Assembly: GCA_905221605.1 (NCBI GenBank)
Contig: CAJNDS010000166.1
Location: 157,501 to 194,093 of the forward strand
From: Symbiodinium natans
Taxonomy: Eukaryota > Sar > Dinophyceae > Suessiales > Symbiodiniaceae
DNA: 36,593 nucleotides
Direction: 5' to 3'
The position numbers and the translations under genes are program-made. Below are positions 30,426 to 36,593 of this stretch, one piece after another. Position 1 is the first letter of the stretch. Every line of letters begins with the position of its first letter. The notes under the pieces are model-generated. The model searched no databases. It saw only the letters and a program-made list of their open reading frames with translations, and was not told where the DNA came from.

Positions 30426-31290
30426 ATTTCTGCAGCGCGCGAGGCGAGAGATGACCCAGACAGCGGAAAGTAGGCCCTGTCGAAAATGCGTGCGCACATG
30501 GTACCAAGAAAGGACAAGGGTCGAGCATGCAAGCGCCGCCCTGCATTTGAGGTGTAAGCTTCATCTGAGAATGGAAGCTCGTAGGAAGCTTCGTGAAAAA
30601 TGAAAAATGAAGCCCTGAACCCTGTTGCGCTGCAACCCTAACCCTGAGAAGTGGTGCTAGAAAGGTGTCTGGGTGCCAAGCCGGAGAGCTCCCCCCGAAG
30701 GAGAAGTGCACTCGAGCGCACCTAGGCGCCCAGCTTGAACCCGATCCGTCATCCCGGGCGGGCGGGCTCCTGCTTTTGAGGGCGGAGCAACACGCCAGGA
30801 AAGCTGCTTACACAGCCACTTATGGACTGTCCAAAAGGTGGGTCTGGGCCAGAAGAGGGCGCGACTCTTGGCGGAATTTCTTATCTCGGGCCGGCGCTAA
30901 ACCATGGCAAGCGTTCTTGGGGATCTTCCTTTCAGACCTGGAGAATAGACACCAGAACTGACAGCATGTGCCTGCTTCTAGTACCGCTCACGCCGACTGC
31001 CGAACAGAAACCGAGCGCACTCGAGCGCAGACCTGGCGCTGGCACGGCAGCCGAGCAGCCTCACCGATGGTGGAAGGGGAAAGTCCCGCATCCCTCAAGC
31101 ATAAACAGTGCTGCCAGAACCCCCACGGATTCAAGATCCTGTCGGTGGACCTTGGACATTCTGGCCTGCAGGCTTGCCGACGTCTGCTGAGCGTGCTGAC
31201 ACACAGTGCAATGTCACACGATCCTGCGCAAAGGGCCGTGCCGGTGAACGGAAGAATAACTGTCGGGTGCAAAGCTCAGAGACGCTGCAG
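30426..31290 (+). repeat. Colinear block B7 (matches 12931-14250)
   Basis: Shorter than A7 because it lacks 13379-13665 and 13742-13805 of A. R1 copy 5 lies at its right end (31151-31280). Confidence 0.75.
31151..31280 (+). repeat. Internal repeat R1, copy 5
   Basis: GGACATTCTGGCCTGCAGGC, TTGCCGACGTCTGCTGAGCG, GTCACACGATCCTGCGC, GGCCGTGCCGGTGAACGG. Direct counterpart of R1 copy 1. Confidence 0.85.
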
Positions 31291-31576
31291 TCAGATCCCC
31301 ATACCATCTTATACCCCTCTAAACTGTCAGGGCCTCCAGGCTAGCTGGTGCCTGAGCTCATGCGTGGCGCAACACAAGCACCGAACTGGGAAGGAGTTTC
31401 CGCAACCATGCTGAACGCCGGTACTCTGCTAAGATACAAAGACGCATAGAGCGAACTGGAAGGACAAGATCAAGGTGCTGAAGACTGTACGAAGAAAAGC
31501 TCTCATCCACACCTACTTCTGAGGGCGGTTCGAGAACAAGAATGGCCCATGAGGGCGGCTGGCGAAGACTTGTCGC

Positions 31577-32032
31577 CGGGGCTGGTGTCAGGACTTCAAA
31601 AACGAATCTAAATAGACAAGCTGGGTGCCCATGGACACTCCGCCTGCGCCTCAATTTATGTGCTACAGATCGGTCTCAAAGAACTTTGGGGGGGCGAAGC
31701 ATCGTAGTTGAGGGGGACGGTTGGGCGGGCACCTTCCAGTGGAAGCTGCCTCGGACCAGGCAAACCTCTGAAAAGCACGAGAAGCTCACTGCTGTGTGGG
31801 GGAGCTGCCTAAGCTCAGGCGGCAGACATGGGGCCGAGAATGCTGAGCTGTCGCACGTGCGACGATCCTTTTCAGTCACACAGGTGAAGGAGATGGATAT
31901 ATGAAGAGGCGTGTCGCCAAGATCCTTGTAGCGCAGCTGCCCCAAGCCCCCATTCTAAGGAGAGTTCCTGCGGGCGAGTTCATGATGTTTCAGCGTGTCT
32001 CAACGTGAGGACTGCGTTGTCATTGCAGGTCT
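31577..32032 (+). repeat. ~460 bp segment inverted between units (B form)
   Basis: Aligns with the reverse complement of 15153-15625. The frame 31542-31904 (120 codons) reads the shared core WKLPRTRQTSEKH. The right edge is sharp: CATTGCAGGTCT in B equals the complement of AGACCTGCAATG in A, after which the sequence reverts to the direct orientation. Confidence 0.85.
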
Positions 32033-32089
32033 CCGTGTGGTCAAATGTACCATCAGTGTACCAACTCACACCCAGTTGTCTTGTCTGTT

Positions 32090-32280
32090 CGCCCTCCAAC
32101 TTGCATTGTGCATCTTGCGCTGACCGGCCTGAGAGCTGCTGCCACTGCATGTTCAGTGGCACGGCGAACATTCTAGCCTGCGGGCGTGCCGAGTGCTGAC
32201 GCACAGCGACGCACGATTCTGCGCAAGGGGCCGTGCCGATGAACGGAAGAATAGCAGCAGGGTGCAAAGCGCGGTGATTC
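32090..32280 (+). repeat. Internal repeat R1, copy 6
   Basis: CCAACTTGCATTGTGCATCTTG, GAACATTCTAGCCTGCGGGC, CGCACGATTCTGCGCAAGGG, CCGTGCCGATGAACGGAAGA. Confidence 0.85.
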
Positions 32281-32594
32281 TGGCGATGGGAGGAAGCAAG
32301 CACAAGCACAAGTCTGACAAGCATCCGCATCGCAATCTCTCCAGCCCGTTTCAATGCCTGTGACGACATGGGTATGCAAGTCATGGCCTTTGTGCATGCT
32401 TGCGCCCGCCCTTGCGCCGACTTGCGCACAGCGCACAGCTACAACAAAGGCATGGCGGCGGAGCAAATTCACCGAGTGTGACAGGTCAAAGTCCCACATC
32501 CCTCAAGCATGAACGGCGCAGCCTTGAACCCCTCGAATTCCATATCTTCAGACACCGTCGGTGGACGTGCTGGTGGGAAAGCCGCAGCAGGTAT

Positions 32595-32770
32595 GTTCGC
32601 CCTCCAACTTGCGTGTTGCATCTTATGCGTCTTGCGCTGAGCAGCCCGGGAGCTGCTGGCACGTGCGAGCGGCGCAGTGGCACTGCGGACATTCAGGCGA
32701 TTCGGGCGTGCGGGCTCGCCGACATCTGCTGACCGTGTGGAAGGGCCATGTGCCTTTTCAGGCAAGGCCC
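32595..32770 (+). repeat. Internal repeat R1, copy 7
   Basis: CCAACTTGCGTGTTGCATCTT, GGGAGCTGCTGGCACGTG, CTCGCCGACATCTGCTGACC, GGGCCATGTGCCTTTTCAGG. Counterpart of R1 copy 2. Confidence 0.85.
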
Positions 32771-34296
32771 TTAAGTAACTCTTGTGAAAGCTTTATCTGT
32801 TGTTGAAAAACACGGAATCGAGCTTGTTATTGCGCAAGGAGCAGCAGACTGAGGGCGGCGCAACACTGCACCACTCGGGCAACATGCCAATTAAACTGCG
32901 TCCGACACCCGGCGGGATGCTGGATGCGTCCACCCCGACAACACGGCAGAGGGCATGGTCGACCGCAGGGCGAGATGGGCGAGGCCGTCGACACCCGCGT
33001 GAGTCTCCGGCGTGCCGCGAGAACTCAAGCACCACGCATGCAGCGGCGCTGCTGCGTTCACGACGACCACATGTGAGGGCCCTGACAGCGGCAGTGCGAG
33101 CGGGCATCCAACGCAGTCCAATCAGATCCCTATAATTCCATCCTATACCCTCTCTAGCCGCTCTAGCCAGTCAGGACCTCCAGGCCAGCTGAGGCCGAAC
33201 GCTGCTGCTTCTATCTGCTTCTGTCCCAGCTGTTGTACCGGCGGTGATGGCTGCTGGCACCAGAGTGTGCAAGGTACCTTATGCACCTTCTTCCAGCACA
33301 TCGGTGAGAGGTAGATGTCTGGTCAGGCACATTGACACAGATCGACAATGCAGTTGAGGGGGAAAACCGTGTCCCTTGGGGCCCGTGGACTAAAAACCCC
33401 CCCAACCGAACTCGAAGAAAGCTAGAAAGCTGGAGCTGGCTTGGGGCCTCCGGCCTCCCTGCCCGAGCCTATCTCCCGAGGCGCACAAGGCGACTGCGAG
33501 TCCCTTCAAGACAACATGGCTAGCTCGGCCATGTGACCGCCCCGCAGAGATGGGGAAAATTGCCCCGAAACAGAAAGACTACTACCGAACCCTTGAAACC
33601 CTAAGCCAGATGTAACTAGGTTGGCTTCGTGGAAGGACCTGCAACCTGGCGCGAAGTTCATGAGCTGCCAACGCCAAGCCGTGATTGCACACACTGTCAC
33701 TGCCGCTCTGGACCCTTGCAAACGGCAGCTCGTCACATGCATGCTGCGGTGGCTGGGCAATGGGCGCCGATCATGCACGTGCAATCAGTCATACCTTTTC
33801 AATCTGCGCACCCCGCCTGTCGCTTGCAGGGGCAGCTCTCTCAACAGTAGGGCTATCGTCGGAGGCGATCTTAGAACCAAGCAGGCACATCAGAGCTGGC
33901 ATTAAAACAACGCAAGTGCTTTCCGGGATCTTCCCTTCAGATCTGGAAAAGAAACCGATATACATCAATGCCAGCTGCTTCCGCTCAGACTGTTTGCAGT
34001 CTCGCAGTGGTGAACACACACAGCACGACGGAAGCGTCAAAAGCTACCGTGGACAGCGATGGCAGGATATACCGTTCCTCCTGCTCGGTGGACGTCCGTG
34101 CTTGCGATGGTACGACATAGGTCTAATACACACACATTGGCAATCACTCAAGCAGCAAGCGGCTGACAGCCCTGGACGCCTAGCACGTGTTGCTGGCACA
34201 TATCTATCCCTGCAATGACAGCCGGCGAGTCTCGCAACGAGAGTTTGACAGCATCGATTGTGCATCCTCTGCCTCCTGGACCACACCTTTGCGCTC

Positions 34297-34495
34297 CGAC
34301 TTGCCTCATGCTTCATCTTGCACTGACTCTGCCTGGAAGTCCTGGCAAAGCTACTGGCGCTGCTCGGCGTGCAGAGGCGCTGCGTACATTCTGGCCTGGG
34401 GGCTTGCCGACGTCTGCCGGCCGCGTCAGCACGCACAGCGCAGTGTCGCACGATGCTACGCCTGGGGGCACGCCGATGCACAGAAGAGTGGCCCT
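34297..34495 (+). repeat. Internal repeat R1, copy 8
   Basis: GCTTCATCTTGCACTGACTC, GTACATTCTGGCCTGGGGGC, TTGCCGACGTCTGCCGGCCG, AGTGTCGCACGATGCTACGC. Confidence 0.85.
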
Positions 34496-35089
34496 CAGCC
34501 AAGATCCACCCTGGCCCAATCTAAGCGCCCGCAGCGCCAATGAATGCTCAGTGCTGCTGAAACAGCACAGAAGGGAGTTGCGAGCGACCTGAAAGAAAAT
34601 ACCTGTCAGAACTGGCTGCCGAGGTTCCAGATGCGGCCAAAACCCGCCTGGCTACGCTCCCCTTGCGCTCTGGGCATCCAACCGACACGTCCTGGAAGGT
34701 GAGACCGCGGTTTTGCATCAGCACGGTGAAGGCACCACGCTGGGCCTGAAGTTCTGCTGACGTGCATGATCCCAACCCCGGCCTATGTGGGGCCCAGCGA
34801 GCATCGCATGTTCGTCACATTGGCCCACGGGTGTTGGTGCGCTTTGCCTGCACTTGGCCTGCTTTGGCACCTGCTTTTCCTCTAGTGTGAGCCAAAGCTC
34901 TTCGAATTCTTGAGGTTCTCGTCAGCCCCATGCATCCCAATGCCGGTACTCGGCTTGAAATGCCACCATGGTAAAACATGAAAGTACTTTTCTTAACTAG
35001 CAGCGTCCACGAGAGTCGCCCAGCTTAGGCCACTACAGGCTTGAAAGCCCGGTAACTTAAAGTTACAGACCAGTGCTCCGCACCGAGGT

Positions 35090-35225
35090 GCCTGAGAGTC
35101 CTGGGAGAGCTACTGGCGCTGCTCGGCGCAGAGGCGCTGCATTCTGCTGGCCCTGCTTCAGCACGCACAGCGCAGTGTCGCACGATCCTGCGACTGGGGG
35201 CACGCCGATGCACGGGAGAATGGCC
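35090..35225 (+). repeat. Internal repeat R1, copy 9 (shortened)
   Basis: CTGGGAGAGCTACTGGCGCT, GCACAGCGCAGTGTCGCACG, ATCCTGCGACTGGGGGCACG. It lacks the GACATTCTGGCC part. Confidence 0.75.
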
Positions 35226-35419
35226 CTCATCCAGCCAATGCTGCACCGTGCAACGAGGCCTCGAAGGCTGCAGACCGCTTTCGCTGCGGTTCGCATGCTT
35301 TGGCACCTATTTTGCTGCGCGAGCCAGAGCTCTTAGACCTCTTGAGGTTCTCGTCAGCCCCACGCATCCCAATGCCAGTACTCGGCTTGAAATGCCCCTA
35401 TGGCAAAACATGAAAGTAC

Positions 35420-36288
35420 TATGAAGGCAAGGCGCATATCTGGCAAAAGCCGGCGCTTTTGAACATGCTGACATGAACACTACATGCTGATGACATTCTC
35501 GTGCTGACGCAGCGATGGGGCGGCAAGGCAGCTGGGCATTCTGGACAAAAGGCGCAAGGTCTGAGATGTCTAAGCCTAACCTTCCCAAAAGCCGACGTGG
35601 CTGGTTAGCTTGTTCGGATCATGGGCTCTCTCGCTCCGTTGGCGCTACAGAGTGCCAACCGCCAAGTCGACATAATTCCGCCTACTGCCCCAACCACCAG
35701 CATCCGCCTCCGCAACAGCCCCTGGAGCCCACCTGGACGCGAGGATGCTTTGCACCAACCCGAGTGGAAAGCCGCGCGGCATCATGTCAGAGCAAGCGGG
35801 ACCCCACCATTCACCATTCCACACCATTCCTTAGAGAAACCATGGAGCAAGCGTGGAAAACTGCATGCTTGCATCAGAGGATATGGAAACATGCCGTAGG
35901 TTGTTACTCATGGCAGTTCAATGCATCAGTGCACTGACTGGTCATCTGTGCAACAACGTATACGAACATGTCTCACAGATCTTTCCCTTCATGAGCAACG
36001 GCAAAACCTATAGTGAAAATCCTCCGACACCTTGCCGCTGCGCAACGTGCAAAGGCCACCCTTAAATGCTGGCCGCAAAAATATTTGGGTTCTCTGTAGC
36101 CAAGTGCTTGGCAGGATTCTGTGCGGAGATCAGCGGAGCTAACATCTAGCAAACCCACACCGACTGTGGAGAATAACAACATACAGAACCAGCATCAACC
36201 TTTCACTGAAAACAGGGCCGAGAGGCAATCACCTTCAAATTGCCGATGCAGCAAACGTAGACTGGGCCTGGAGGCGGCTTTTCCAGGA
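35420..36288 (+). repeat. Colinear block B10 (matches 17716-18637)
   Basis: The most similar part of the duplication, up to about 35935. The final 50 bases before the telomere-like array (GCAAACGTAG, TTCCAGGAAGGG) again match A well. Confidence 0.85.
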
Positions 36289-36353
36289 AGGGTTTTGGGT
36301 TGGGTTTAGGGCTTGGGGTTTAGGGTTTGAGTTTAGGGTTTAGGGTTTAGGGT
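36289..36353 (+). repeat. Interstitial TTTAGGG-like telomere repeats, end of unit B
   Basis: GGGTTTTGGGTTGGGTTTAGG and following TTTAGGG words, with variants (CTTGGGG, TTTGAG), ending in GGTTTAGGGTG. Same orientation and same position relative to the unit as 18638-18720. Confidence 0.92.
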
Positions 36354-36593
36354 GTAGCACTGGTCAGCTGAACGCAGTAGTATGAAGACGTGCCCACCCA
36401 GAGGCCACCCAAACACTACTCACAGTGAAACAAACCAGAGCCAGCCGAACCAAAGCCAGCCCACATTCAAGCACTTCTGCACTCAACGCTGTACGTCGGA
36501 CTAATATCTAGTATGCTTCCTTATGTCATGGAGCTTGCCTATGAAGATGCCTTGTTGCAAAGCAACAGCTAAGCAGATGCCTTGGGACAGTCA
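36354..36593. other. Non-matching sequence after unit B
   Basis: 240 bp with no resemblance to the spacer that follows unit A. It holds small direct repeats (ACCAGAGCCAGCCGAACCA, AAGCCAGCCC; AGATGCCTTG twice at 36544 and 36575). No gene. Confidence 0.7.

Larger units (their letters stand above)
31291..33600 (+). repeat. Rearranged block B8 (order differs from 14251-16290)
   Basis: Contains the A 14880-14975 element twice (31294-31385 and 33122-33195, both with CCTCCAGGC next to AGCTG), the inverted segment 31577-32032, R1 copies 6 and 7, and 32800-33120, where I see no A match. Around 33350-33600 only the last 50 bases resemble A (15960-16015). No supported gene. Confidence 0.65.
33601..35419 (+). 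repeat. Colinear block B9 (matches 15965-17715, with an internal duplication)
   Basis: Matches A 16670-17520, and then repeats part of itself. GAGGTTCTCGTCAGCCCCA appears at about 34912 and again at 35343, whereas A has it once at 17640. R1-like DNA likewise appears twice (34297-34495 and 35090-35225). No supported gene. Confidence 0.75.
19766..36353 (+). repeat. Tandem segmental duplication, unit B
   Basis: Diverged direct copy of 1594-18720 (see the anchors listed there). Its left limit is visible: similarity begins at GTAAGATTCGGCT just after CATTTCCGTCAATC, with no telomere-like repeats or obvious inverted repeat at that edge. The right limit is the TTTAGGG-like array. Unlike A it is not interrupted by a gap. 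Confidence 0.95.

Noticed and set aside
30619-30655. CCCTAACCCT words in unit B as a vertebrate-type telomere repeat
   Set aside because: Only one and a half copies, and the A counterpart reads AAACCCTGGG, so this is a local change and not an array.
1594-36353. Units A and B as the two alleles of one locus wrongly placed in tandem
   Set aside because: Divergence of several to fifteen percent with two inversions and kilobase indels is high for alleles, and the two are followed by different unique sequences. Misassembly is still not fully excluded without reads.

Overview
This is a gene-poor, repeat-rich nuclear eukaryotic window. I found no rRNA, no intact tRNA, no CRISPR array and no protein family I can name with confidence. 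The plant/alga-type telomere repeat TTTAGGG, the GC-rich complex repeats, the long simple-sequence tracts and the near absence of convincing genes over 36 kb fit the genome of a dinoflagellate (for example a symbiodiniacean alga). That assignment is an inference: I looked for the dinoflagellate spliced-leader relic sequence and did not see it, and a green alga or another large protist genome is not excluded.

Layout. Bases 1-1493 hold two blocks of a ~56 bp tandem repeat, a tRNA-like element between them, a degenerate G/T-rich tract, a strong nested palindrome and a long AAC microsatellite. The microsatellite runs into a 100-N assembly gap (1494-1593), so this left end may not truly adjoin the rest. 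Everything after the gap is dominated by one fact: the segment 1594-18720 (unit A) is repeated as 19766-36353 (unit B). These are two diverged, direct, tandem copies of a ~17 kb unit. They are separated by a ~1.05 kb unique spacer (18721-19765) and followed by 240 bp of non-matching sequence. Both copies end at the same place, in a short array of degenerate TTTAGGG repeats, after which the sequences no longer match. The duplicated unit therefore has a telomere-repeat boundary, which suggests a former subtelomeric unit.

The two copies are colinear over most of their length, from near identity (97-98% around 17731-17930) to roughly 85-90%. They also differ by two inversions (81 bp at 9877-9957 versus 26289-26369; ~470 bp at 15153-15625 versus 31577-32032), several insertions/deletions of 0.3-1.4 kb, and shuffled order in A 14250-16300 versus B 31290-33600. 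An internal dispersed repeat family (R1, nine copies) and a second one (R2, three copies) lie inside the units and probably drove the rearrangement.

Coding potential. Having two diverged copies allows a by-eye test of the many GC-rich open frames. In nearly all of them the frames are broken by indels or the differences between copies are mostly non-synonymous, so I do not call them genes. The best remaining candidates are in copy-specific insertions: 26879-28306 in B (a charged-helix frame and a Cys-rich frame with one membrane segment), 5902-6279 in A and 8882-9448 in A. One short core (2400-2510 / 20530-20635) has differences that are all silent in one frame. All coding calls are low confidence and functions are unknown.
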